Assembly: GCA_964551645.1 (NCBI GenBank) | Contig: CAZKDV010000016.1 | Location: 1-32,067 of the forward strand | Reading direction: 5' to 3' | Source of the DNA: CAZKDV01 sp964551645 | GTDB taxonomy: Bacteria > Bacteroidota > Bacteroidia > Bacteroidales > DTU049 | Length of the DNA stretch: 32,067 nucleotides | Shown: positions 1 through 6,964 of the stretch, piece by piece | Layout of the letters: the number at the start of each line of letters is the position of its first letter | Position numbering within the stretch: position 1 is the stretch's first letter | Translations under genes and position numbers: made by a program | Notes under the pieces: model-generated | What the model saw: the letters and a program-made list of their open reading frames with translations, nothing else | Database searches by the model: none | Told to the model about the DNA's origin: nothing

Positions 1-254
1 ATCTTGGGAAAAACATTCAATACCCACCAGTAGCAAGAGAAAGTAATATACAAGGAACTGTATTTGTTACATTCGTTGTTGAGCCAGACGGAAGTGTGTC
101 AAATGTGAAAACACTTAGAGGCATTGGTGGTGGTTGTGATGAAGAAGCAATGCGTGTTGTTAGAAACATGCCCAAATGGAAAGCTGGCAAACAAAGAGGA
201 AAACCAGTAAGAGTACAGTTTAACTTACCGATAAGATTTGTTTTGCAAGGTTAG
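1..254 (+). CDS. TonB C-terminal domain protein, 3' end only
   Basis: Only the last 83 codons are present; the reading frame begins at base 3 and the stop is TAG at 252-254. The visible protein has the conserved TonB C-terminal pattern: YPPVARE, then QGTVFVTFVVEPDGSVSNVK, then a Cys-containing DEEAMRVVRNMPKWKAGKQ stretch, and a final beta strand RVQFNLPIRFVL. This domain contacts the TonB box of outer-membrane receptors or, in many Bacteroidota proteins, is fused to other N-terminal modules such as peptidase M56. The N-terminal part lies outside the window, so the full architecture cannot be told. It is separate from the complete tonB at 5259-5999. Confidence 0.85.
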   Translation, partial: LGKNIQYPPVARESNIQGTVFVTFVVEPDGSVSNVKTLRGIGGGCDEEAMRVVRNMPKWKAGKQRGKPVRVQFNLPIRFVLQG

Positions 255-285
255 TTTTTTTATTTTCTTATTTGTTGTTAATTTT

Positions 286-315
286 GAATTGTTTTGACTA
301 ATGTCAAAACAATTC
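286..315. repeat. Perfect 13-bp inverted repeat over the methyltransferase start
   Basis: Arms GAATTGTTTTGAC (286-298) and GTCAAAACAATTC (303-315) are perfect reverse complements separated by TAAT. The ATG at 301 sits at the loop. A -7-like TAATTTTG (279-286) ends where the left arm begins, so the repeat would span the transcription start. It could be an operator, a translation-blocking hairpin, or a terminator of the upstream TonB-like gene, although no uninterrupted T run follows. Confidence 0.8.
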
Positions 316-1842
316 TATTTTATAAAAATGCCTAATAAAGTTTATAGTAATAAATTATTGAAAATTGGTGATGTTTTCACTCCATTAAAATGGGCAAATT
401 TTGCAATAGAAAAATATGATATTTATACTCAATGGATTGATGGGGCTAGTGTTTTTGACCCAACTATGGGTAATGGCAATTTACTGTCAAGTTTGATAGA
501 GTATGGAATTTCTAAAGGAAAATTAATTTCAGAATTGCCAACAGAAAAACTATTTGGCAATGAGTTGAATAAAGAATATTATAGAGAGGCAATTGCATTT
601 TTTAAAGCTAAATATCAGATAGACCTATCTTCAAATTTTACAAATGAAGATTTTTTATTGCTGCCAGAAACTAAATATGATATTGTTTTTGGAAATCCAC
701 CTTGGGGTAATTTCAATAATTTACCACAAGAATATAAGCCATTTATTAAGGGAGTATTTGAACAATATGATTTAATAACTTCTAAAAAATCTTTGCTTTT
801 AGGTTGTAGTAGGATGGATATAGCTGCACTTATTATTGCAAAAGTAATGAAAGATTTTCTTGTTTCTAAGGGAAATGCTTATTTTTTTGCTCCACTTTCA
901 TTACTATTAAATGAGGGAGCACATAATAGTTTTAGAAAGTTTAAAATTCATAATATTGAATATGCTTTGAAGTCTGTTTATGATTTTTGCGAAGAAAAAA
1001 TATTTGAAAATGTTTCTACTCGATATGGACTAATTCGCTTGAAACGCAATGAAATAAACAAGTATCCAGTTTTGTATTACAAATTAGAAGCACAAAATTG
1101 GAAAAAATATTATGCTAAACCCATATTTAACAAAGATGAACCTCTTAGTGTTTTTAAAACAAATGAAGGTGAGGCATTTAAAAATATAAAAAAAATCCAA
1201 CTTCCTCAAGAATCTATACCCCGACAAGGTATAAACACTTGTGGAGCAAATTATATATATTTTTTTGATAAATGCGATAAAATAGATAATGAGCTTGTTA
1301 GCGTATCAAATGACAAGCAGTTTAATATAATTTTACCTTCAAAGTTTTTATATCCTCTTATTACTTCTAATCAATTTATTAATGACGACTTAATTCCGAA
1401 TAAGTGGGTGTTGCTACCTTATGATGTTGATGGTAGCTTATTGGAAGTAAATCAACTTCAATCGCATCCTGAACTGTATTACTATTTTTTACAACACGAG
1501 CTTATATTGAAAAACAGAAAAGGTGTAATGATACAGTCAATTATTAAAAGGGGGAGATGGTGGAGTTTGTTAGGGGTGGGATTTTATAATTTTTATCCGT
1601 ATAAGCTTGTGTGGGAGGCTTATGGTAGAAAAACACTTAGACCAAAAATTTTCACAACACAATGGCAGGCAAATCAATCGCTACAAGCATATATTCCTTT
1701 TACACAATATGATGATGCAAATGCTGTATGTAAGTATTTGTCAGAAAACATTATAGAGCAGTTTTTATTATCTCATCAAATGGGAGGAACAATGAATTGG
1801 GCACAACCCGGAAAAATTAAAAAATTATTTCAGTTTTATTAA
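301..1842 (+). CDS. Solitary N6-adenine DNA methyltransferase (Eco57I/type IIG-like)
   Basis: A 513-aa class I SAM-dependent DNA methyltransferase. Visible motifs are motif X-like GDVFTP (residues 23-28), motif I VFDPTMGNGN (51-60), a motif II acidic FGNELN (85-90), and catalytic motif IV NPPW (132-135), which marks transfer to an exocyclic amino group, most likely adenine N6. The C-terminal part (about 305-500) has a target-recognition-like region with RQGI, KWVLLPYD and RWWSLLG patterns as in type IIG enzymes. There is no PD-(D/E)XK nuclease motif in the protein and no restriction gene beside it, so it looks like an orphan methylase. ATG 301 lies inside a perfect inverted repeat; the in-frame ATG at 328 (504 aa) is a plausible alternative that still precedes motif X. 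It converges on recG with only 2 bp between the ends. The target sequence cannot be predicted. Confidence 0.85.
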   Translation: MSKQFYFIKMPNKVYSNKLLKIGDVFTPLKWANFAIEKYDIYTQWIDGASVFDPTMGNGNLLSSLIEYGISKGKLISELPTEKLFGNELNKEYYREAIAFFKAKYQIDLSSNFTNEDFLLLPETKYDIVFGNPPWGNFNNLPQEYKPFIKGVFEQYDLITSKKSLLLGCSRMDIAALIIAKVMKDFLVSKGNAYFFAPLSLLLNEGAHNSFRKFKIHNIEYALKSVYDFCEEKIFENVSTRYGLIRLKRNEINKYPVLYYKLEAQNWKKYYAKPIFNKDEPLSVFKTNEGEAFKNIKKIQLPQESIPRQGINTCGANYIYFFDKCDKIDNELVSVSNDKQFNIILPSKFLYPLITSNQFINDDLIPNKWVLLPYDVDGSLLEVNQLQSHPELYYYFLQHELILKNRKGVMIQSIIKRGRWWSLLGVGFYNFYPYKLVWEAYGRKTLRPKIFTTQWQANQSLQAYIPFTQYDDANAVCKYLSENIIEQFLLSHQMGGTMNWAQPGKIKKLFQFY

Positions 1843-1844
1843 TT

Positions 1845-3947
1845 TTAGCCTACTCTTAACCAAAAAGCATACTCTGGCTTAATTTTTTCTAGATTTTTCT
1901 TTAATAATATATTTTTTTCAAGTGATAATAATGGGTCTTCAGCGATAATTTTTTTTGTTAACTTATAGGCATATTGAATAATATTGTAATCTGTTGCTAA
2001 TTGTATTAGTTTAAATGGTAGTAAACCACTTTGTTGTGTGCCTTGAGGATCGCCAGGTCCACGAAGCTCCATATCAACTTCTGAAATTTTAAATCCGTCA
2101 AGTGTGCTTACCATTGTTTGAATTCTTTTTAAGGCTGTATTGTTAATAGTGTTTTTTGTCATCAAAATACAGTATGATTGGTGTGTGCCTCTACCTATTC
2201 TACCTCTAAGTTGATGAAGTTGTGATAGTCCGAATCGCTCTGCATTTTCAATTACCATAATAGTAGCGTTTGGAACATCTACGCCTACCTCAATAACTGT
2301 TGTTGCAACTAATATTTGTGTTTTTCCTTGTGAAAATCTGTTCATCTCAAAATCTTTATCCGTAGAGTTCATTTCTCCGTGAAGAATACTGATTTTGTAT
2401 TCAGGTAAAGGAAATTCATTAGCTATAGCATCATATTCTTCCATAAGTGCTTTAATATCAAGTTTTTCGGATTCATGTATTAATGGAAAAACAAAATATG
2501 CTTGTCTTCCTTCTTGAACTTGCTCTTTGACTAATCTATACATTATAAGTCGTTCTCGTTCAGTAAAATGAAAAGTTTTAATTTTCTTTTTTCCATGAGG
2601 AAATTCATCAATAATAGATATATCCAAATCACCATAAAGAGTTAATGCTAATGTCCGGGGAATGGGTGTTGCAGTCATTACTAACACATGTGGAGCTTGT
2701 TCGCTTTTGCTCCATAATGCAGCTCTTTGTGCCACCCCAAATCTGTGTTGTTCGTCAATAATTACCATTCCAAGAGAGTGAAACTGCACATTGTCTTCAA
2801 TTAAAGCATGTGTACCAATTAGTATTTGTAGCTCTCCATTATTTAAGTTTTGAAAGATTTCTCTTCTATTTGCTGTTTTTGTTGCACTTGTTAATAAAGC
2901 AACGGATATAGGAAGGTCTTTGACTAATTTAGCAATAGTATTATAGTGTTGTATGGCAAGAATTTCAGTAGGTGCCATCAGGCATGCTTGATAATTATTT
3001 CCATTTGCGAGTAACATAGACATAAGGGCTACAACGGTTTTGCCACTACCAACATCTCCTTGCAACAATCTATTTAATTGTTTACCATTTTTACAATCTT
3101 CCCAAATTTCTTTTATTACTTTTTTTTGTGCTTCAGTAAGTTTAAATGGCAAAGAGTCGTTGTAGAAGTCGATAAATAGTTTTCCAACTTTATTAAATGG
3201 TATTCCCTTAACTTTGGTATCTCTTGCAGCTTTTGCTTTATTTACGCCAAGGTGGAAGTAGAAAATTTCTTCAAATTTACAGCGCCGTTCGGCTATTGCT
3301 ATATCTTCAAATTTTGACGGAAAGTGCATTGTTAATAATGCTTTGTTTAAAGCTAATAATTTTAATGGCTCTGTTATGTGCTTAGGAAGTGTTTCTTCTA
3401 CTTTATCAATGCTTGTTTCAATAAGAGTTTTTACTATTTTTGCAATTCCTTTACTATCAAGTCCAACTTTTTTTAAAGATTCGGTTGAATTATACATTGG
3501 TTGTAGTCCTTGTGAATATGCTTGATTTACAAAACTTGCATATAGTTCAATTTCAGGATGTACAATATTTGTATTTAATTTGTTTACTTTTCCGAAAACA
3601 ACATATCTTTCGTTAATTGTAAACTTACCTTTTATCCATTTAATTCCTTGAAACCAAATAAGTTCTAACTCTGATTGTCCGTCACTGATGGTTGCGATAA
3701 GTCTGTTTTTGCTTTTGCCTTTTATTTCTTGAATATCAATAAGCCTTCCTAAGCATTGCACATAACCCATATCTGGTTTTATGTCAGACAAAGGCTTCAT
3801 CATGCTTCTATCAACATATCTATATGGAAAATAATATAATAAGTCCCTAAAGTTTGAGATTTGCAAATCAGCAAGCAAAACCTCAGCCTTTTTTGGACCA
3901 ACTCCTTTTAGATATACAATAGGTGTGTCTAATATTTCGTTATACAT
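1845..3947 (-). CDS. recG: ATP-dependent DNA helicase RecG
   Basis: RecG remodels stalled replication forks and branched recombination intermediates. The protein is 700 aa from ATG 3947, the usual RecG length. An in-frame ATG four codons upstream (3959) is possible, but starting at MYNEIL fits the family. The N-terminal wedge region includes YLKGVGPKKA, typical of Bacteroidota RecG, and an OB-fold DNA-binding segment. Helicase motifs, numbered from 3959, follow: Walker A GDVGSGKT (301-308), DEQH (402-405), TATPIPRT (429-436) and the motif VI GRIGRG (about 595). The C-terminal RecG segment (ELRGPGDPQGTQQSG) is complete. It is divergent from exbB and convergent with the methyltransferase. No defect is seen. 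Confidence 0.97.
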   Translation of the reverse strand: MYNEILDTPIVYLKGVGPKKAEVLLADLQISNFRDLLYYFPYRYVDRSMMKPLSDIKPDMGYVQCLGRLIDIQEIKGKSKNRLIATISDGQSELELIWFQGIKWIKGKFTINERYVVFGKVNKLNTNIVHPEIELYASFVNQAYSQGLQPMYNSTESLKKVGLDSKGIAKIVKTLIETSIDKVEETLPKHITEPLKLLALNKALLTMHFPSKFEDIAIAERRCKFEEIFYFHLGVNKAKAARDTKVKGIPFNKVGKLFIDFYNDSLPFKLTEAQKKVIKEIWEDCKNGKQLNRLLQGDVGSGKTVVALMSMLLANGNNYQACLMAPTEILAIQHYNTIAKLVKDLPISVALLTSATKTANRREIFQNLNNGELQILIGTHALIEDNVQFHSLGMVIIDEQHRFGVAQRAALWSKSEQAPHVLVMTATPIPRTLALTLYGDLDISIIDEFPHGKKKIKTFHFTERERLIMYRLVKEQVQEGRQAYFVFPLIHESEKLDIKALMEEYDAIANEFPLPEYKISILHGEMNSTDKDFEMNRFSQGKTQILVATTVIEVGVDVPNATIMVIENAERFGLSQLHQLRGRIGRGTHQSYCILMTKNTINNTALKRIQTMVSTLDGFKISEVDMELRGPGDPQGTQQSGLLPFKLIQLATDYNIIQYAYKLTKKIIAEDPLLSLEKNILLKKNLEKIKPEYAFWLRVG

Positions 3948-4062
3948 GAATATAATCAAAAGTTTAAAGTTATGAAAATTTACACATACTACTACTTAAT
4001 GATATTTTATATTTAGATAATTAAAAAAATATGTAATTTTACAAATTAAATTTTAAATAAGC

Positions 4063-4770
4063 ATGAATATTTTACTAAATGTTACTAATGTAGCAGATAC
4101 AATTCAACAAATGGTATCAACGATTACTACAGAATCTTCAAAAGATTTTGAAAGACTTTCATTGTGGGATCTATCTGTTAAGGGTGGGTGGCTTATGATT
4201 CCATTGGTTGTACTTTCTTTTATTGCTATCTATATTTTTATTGAGAGATTTTTAGCAACACAAAAGGCAGCTAAAGAAGATGCTAATTTCATGAGTAATA
4301 TTCGTAAATATATATTAGAGGGACAGATTGATTCTGCTAAGGCATTATGTCAAGCAAATTCAACTCCATTGGCAAGAATGATAGAGAAAGGAATTATGCG
4401 TATCGGAAGACCCTTGACTGATATTAGTGCTGCTATTGAAAATGTTGGGAAGTTAGAGGTGTCAAAGCTTGAAAAATCGGTTGCTTTTTTATCAATGACG
4501 GCAGGAGCTGCTCCTATGATTGGTTTTTTGGGTACTGTGTCAGGTATGATTAAAGCTTTTTATAATTTATCAATGGCTGGAAATAATCTTGATATAGGAC
4601 TACTTTCAGGGGGAATATACGAAGCTATGGTTACAACAGTAGGCGGATTAATAGTTGGTATTATTGCTTATGTGTGTTATAATGTAATAGTAGCAAGAAT
4701 TGAAAAAGTAGTTTTTATACTTGAAGCAAGAGCAACTGAATTTATTGATATTCTTAATGAACCAGCATAA
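4063..4770 (+). CDS. exbB: ExbB/TolQ/MotA-family proton channel
   Basis: A 235-aa inner-membrane subunit of the proton-motive-force motor that energises TonB or Tol systems. Three hydrophobic segments are visible: 42-61, 141-165 and 185-208. The second carries the family's small-residue pattern AGAAPMIGFLGTVSGM, and the third carries EAMVTTVGGLIVGI; both line the proton path in known ExbB. A cytoplasmic domain lies between TM1 and TM2. It is followed 42 bp downstream by exbD and then tonB, which supports an ExbB-ExbD-TonB motor rather than a flagellar one. TolQ is the alternative name, but no tolB or pal gene is nearby. Confidence 0.93.
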   Translation: MNILLNVTNVADTIQQMVSTITTESSKDFERLSLWDLSVKGGWLMIPLVVLSFIAIYIFIERFLATQKAAKEDANFMSNIRKYILEGQIDSAKALCQANSTPLARMIEKGIMRIGRPLTDISAAIENVGKLEVSKLEKSVAFLSMTAGAAPMIGFLGTVSGMIKAFYNLSMAGNNLDIGLLSGGIYEAMVTTVGGLIVGIIAYVCYNVIVARIEKVVFILEARATEFIDILNEPA

Positions 4771-4812
4771 TTATCGTTATATTAATTATGTTATTATTCT
4801 AAATTATCTACC

Positions 4813-5229
4813 ATGGCAATAAAAATTAGAAATAAAAGAAGTGCAGAATTCAGTACGGCATCAATGTCAGATTTAGTTTTTTTGTTGCTTATTTTCTTTA
4901 TGCTTACTTCAACACTTGTTAGTCCAAATGCAATTAAATTATTACTTCCAAGTAGTTCAAGTGATAGAACAATGGCTGATAGAAGAGTTTTGACAATATA
5001 TATTGACGATCAATCGCAATTTTATGTTGAAGAAAATTTAGTTAATGAAATAGAATTATCAGAAGCTATTTTTAGTGAATTATCTACAGAAGCAGAAGCA
5101 ACTGTGGTTTTAAGGGCAGATGCAAGTGTTCCTGTGCAGCTTGTTGTTCATGTTATTGATGTTGTTAATGAAGTCAATAGAACATACGATACTAAACATA
5201 AAGTTATTTTAGCAACAAAACCTAAGTAG
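4813..5229 (+). CDS. exbD: ExbD/TolR-family biopolymer transporter
   Basis: A 138-aa single-pass inner-membrane protein, partner of ExbB. A short cytoplasmic N-terminus (KIRNKRSAEFSTAS) leads into one membrane helix at about 19-37. That helix starts with Asp20 (MSDLVFLLLIFFML), the position of the proton-carrying aspartate in ExbD. The remaining 100 residues form the periplasmic domain and contain the usual VVLRADASVP strand. It ends 29 bp before the ATG of tonB and is almost certainly cotranscribed with its neighbours. Confidence 0.93.
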   Translation: MAIKIRNKRSAEFSTASMSDLVFLLLIFFMLTSTLVSPNAIKLLLPSSSSDRTMADRRVLTIYIDDQSQFYVEENLVNEIELSEAIFSELSTEAEATVVLRADASVPVQLVVHVIDVVNEVNRTYDTKHKVILATKPK

Positions 5230-5258
5230 TTTTGTTAAGATTTTTAAGTTATATAAAA

Positions 5259-5999
5259 ATGGAGAAAAAACATAAAAGCAAAGCAATAATAGGTACACTT
5301 ATTTTTCATGTATTATTGTTGCTATTGTTGATTGTATTTGCTTTTAAAACTCCCTTGCCTTTACCTGAAGAATTAGGTGTAGTTGTGGATTTTGGCGGAG
5401 GTGGAGAAGTGGGTTCTTCATTTAGTTCAGCCGATCAGTCTGCTTTAGTTAATGAGCAGGATATTCAAAATGTAAGCACTAATAAATCACCTCTTGTTAC
5501 TCAAGACATTGAGCAGACAGATATTGTTTCTTTTCCCTTAAAAGTTGAGGAGAAAAAGCCAGAACCTACTCCAGACCCAAGAGTTTCAAGTTATTGGCAA
5601 AATAAACCTTCTTCTCAAAACCAAGGTGATGGTAGCGGAGTAGGTGCGGGGACGGGAAATAAAAGTGGCTCAGGAAGTGGTTCGGGTTCAGGTGTTGGTT
5701 CTGGCTCAGGTTCTGGAAAAGGGCCAGGTTTTGATTTATATGGTAGGTCGGCTAAATCTTTGCCAGTACCTGAATATACTGAGCAGGAAGATGGAGTTGT
5801 AGTTGTTGAAGTTTGGGTAGATAGAAATGGAAATGTTACTAATGCAATTGCAGGAGTTAGGGGAACTACTATATCTAATCAAATATTAAGGAGAAAAGCT
5901 CATCAAGCAGCAATGCAAGCAAAGTTTTCTGCCAACGCAAATGCTCCAGAAGAACAAAAAGGAACAATAACATATACTTTTTTACGAGTAGGAAACTAG
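5259..5999 (+). CDS. tonB: Energy transducer TonB
   Basis: A 246-aa protein from ATG 5259. A longer frame opens at TTG 5232, but ATG 5259 gives the normal cytoplasmic N-terminus followed at once by a membrane anchor (about 9-29). After it comes an acidic and hydrophilic periplasmic linker with KVEEKKPEPTPDP, then a Gly/Ser tract (136-155), and a C-terminal TonB domain (about 165-246) with VPEYTEQEDGVVVVEVWVDRNG and a final ITYTFLR strand. It would carry energy from ExbBD to outer-membrane receptors. The Gly/Ser linker replaces the long Pro-rich spacer of enterobacterial TonB. Its stop codon overlaps the 3' end of the convergent PorP/SprF gene by 4 bp. Confidence 0.9.
   Translation: MEKKHKSKAIIGTLIFHVLLLLLLIVFAFKTPLPLPEELGVVVDFGGGGEVGSSFSSADQSALVNEQDIQNVSTNKSPLVTQDIEQTDIVSFPLKVEEKKPEPTPDPRVSSYWQNKPSSQNQGDGSGVGAGTGNKSGSGSGSGSGVGSGSGSGKGPGFDLYGRSAKSLPVPEYTEQEDGVVVVEVWVDRNGNVTNAIAGVRGTTISNQILRRKAHQAAMQAKFSANANAPEEQKGTITYTFLRVGN
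5664..5723 (+). repeat. Gly/Ser-coding low-complexity tract inside tonB
   Basis: Twenty codons encode an almost perfect alternating Ser-Gly run, broken by one Val and one Lys. Codons vary (GGT, GGC, GGA, TCA, TCT, TCG, AGT), so it is a protein-level low-complexity linker rather than a simple DNA microsatellite. It probably forms a flexible periplasmic spacer. Confidence 0.85.
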
Positions 6000-6964
6000 C
6001 ACTTACTTAAAGACCAGCATTTAAGTAATGGAGTAACAACAATTCCTAATTCGACACCACTTTTATATTTTGGCTTTATGTTGTATATTGTTAAAGGAAT
6101 ATCATAGCTGATTGTTCCATTAATTGACATTGTTTTTTGTCCTCTTCCGTATAATCTAGCCCCTGCAGAAAATACTAAATGATTGGAGTTTCTATAATGC
6201 AATCCAAGTCTGCCTCTGTCAAAATATGCATAATGCACAATGGGGAAAAATAAAACAGTAGCACCCAAATTATAATGTATTTCATTGTCAAAGCAAGCAA
6301 TAGATTGAAGAGCAATATTAAAATGTTTGAATTTATTTAATAAATATCCATAATGAGCTTGTATTCTCCTTGATGGAATTGTATGATTTGTATCACCTTT
6401 TTTGGTAGGAGACAACATATTGTAAATAGATATACCAATTTGAGATTGAAAAAATTGGTCTTCTTGCCAGCAATTAATAATGTTCGAACCAAACATTATT
6501 CCCGCATTTACATCAAAATATTGATTTAATTTATTTTGAGTTATACCAGGTTGTATTCCAATAGAAAGATAGTTTTGTTTTTTTATGAGTTTGTGAAAAG
6601 CTAATGAAATATTTGTTGTGTTAGAAATAGGTTCGTTGAGTTTATTTGTAATTCTATTGTGCATAACGCCAACTCCTATTGAATATCCTGTAAATTCTGT
6701 TACGACAAGTCCGTAATCACCGGTTTTTTTATTGAATACTTTTTTGTAGTCAGCAAAAATTGCATTATTGTTTTGGTAGTTATCTTCGTTAAATTGAATC
6801 CTATGAAGGTCTTTAAATCTCCATTTTCGTTCAATAAGTCCGGTTGTTGCTGGATTTAAAAATAATTCACTATTGTAATACTGACTTTGTATGGTAATTT
6901 GAGTAAATACTGCATTAGAAACAAGTATTAGCAGTATGAAAAGTCTAATTTTCTTCATTTTCAT
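5996..6964 (-). CDS. PorP/SprF-family type IX secretion membrane protein
   Basis: A 322-aa predicted outer-membrane beta-barrel protein. The N-terminus (MKMKKIRLFILLILVSNAVFTQ) is a signal peptide. It is followed by the family hallmark QSQYYNSELFLNPATTG and later by regularly alternating strands with an RLGLHYR segment. PorP/SprF proteins are linked to T9SS secretion and often accompany individual cargo proteins. It is the last gene of a minus-strand cluster; its start overlaps the end of the nuclease gene by 20 bp, or 14 bp if ATG 6958 is used. No OmpA-like PorE or gliding partner lies next to it, so which cargo it serves is unknown. The two T9SS-type secreted proteins in this window are candidates by proximity only. 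Confidence 0.85.
   Translation of the reverse strand: MKMKKIRLFILLILVSNAVFTQITIQSQYYNSELFLNPATTGLIERKWRFKDLHRIQFNEDNYQNNNAIFADYKKVFNKKTGDYGLVVTEFTGYSIGVGVMHNRITNKLNEPISNTTNISLAFHKLIKKQNYLSIGIQPGITQNKLNQYFDVNAGIMFGSNIINCWQEDQFFQSQIGISIYNMLSPTKKGDTNHTIPSRRIQAHYGYLLNKFKHFNIALQSIACFDNEIHYNLGATVLFFPIVHYAYFDRGRLGLHYRNSNHLVFSAGARLYGRGQKTMSINGTISYDIPLTIYNIKPKYKSGVELGIVVTPLLKCWSLSKC

Noticed and set aside
3343..3525. Short plus-strand open frame within recG
   Set aside because: It lies fully inside a strongly supported recG coding sequence, has no recognisable domain and is an antisense shadow.
301..3959. Possible defence island (methyltransferase plus RecG helicase)
   Set aside because: RecG here is the complete housekeeping enzyme, is convergent rather than cotranscribed, and no nuclease, phosphodiesterase or other defence partner is present.
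4813..5229. Possible MotB/TolR identity instead of ExbD
   Set aside because: The protein is short with no OmpA-like peptidoglycan-binding domain, and it sits directly between exbB and tonB.
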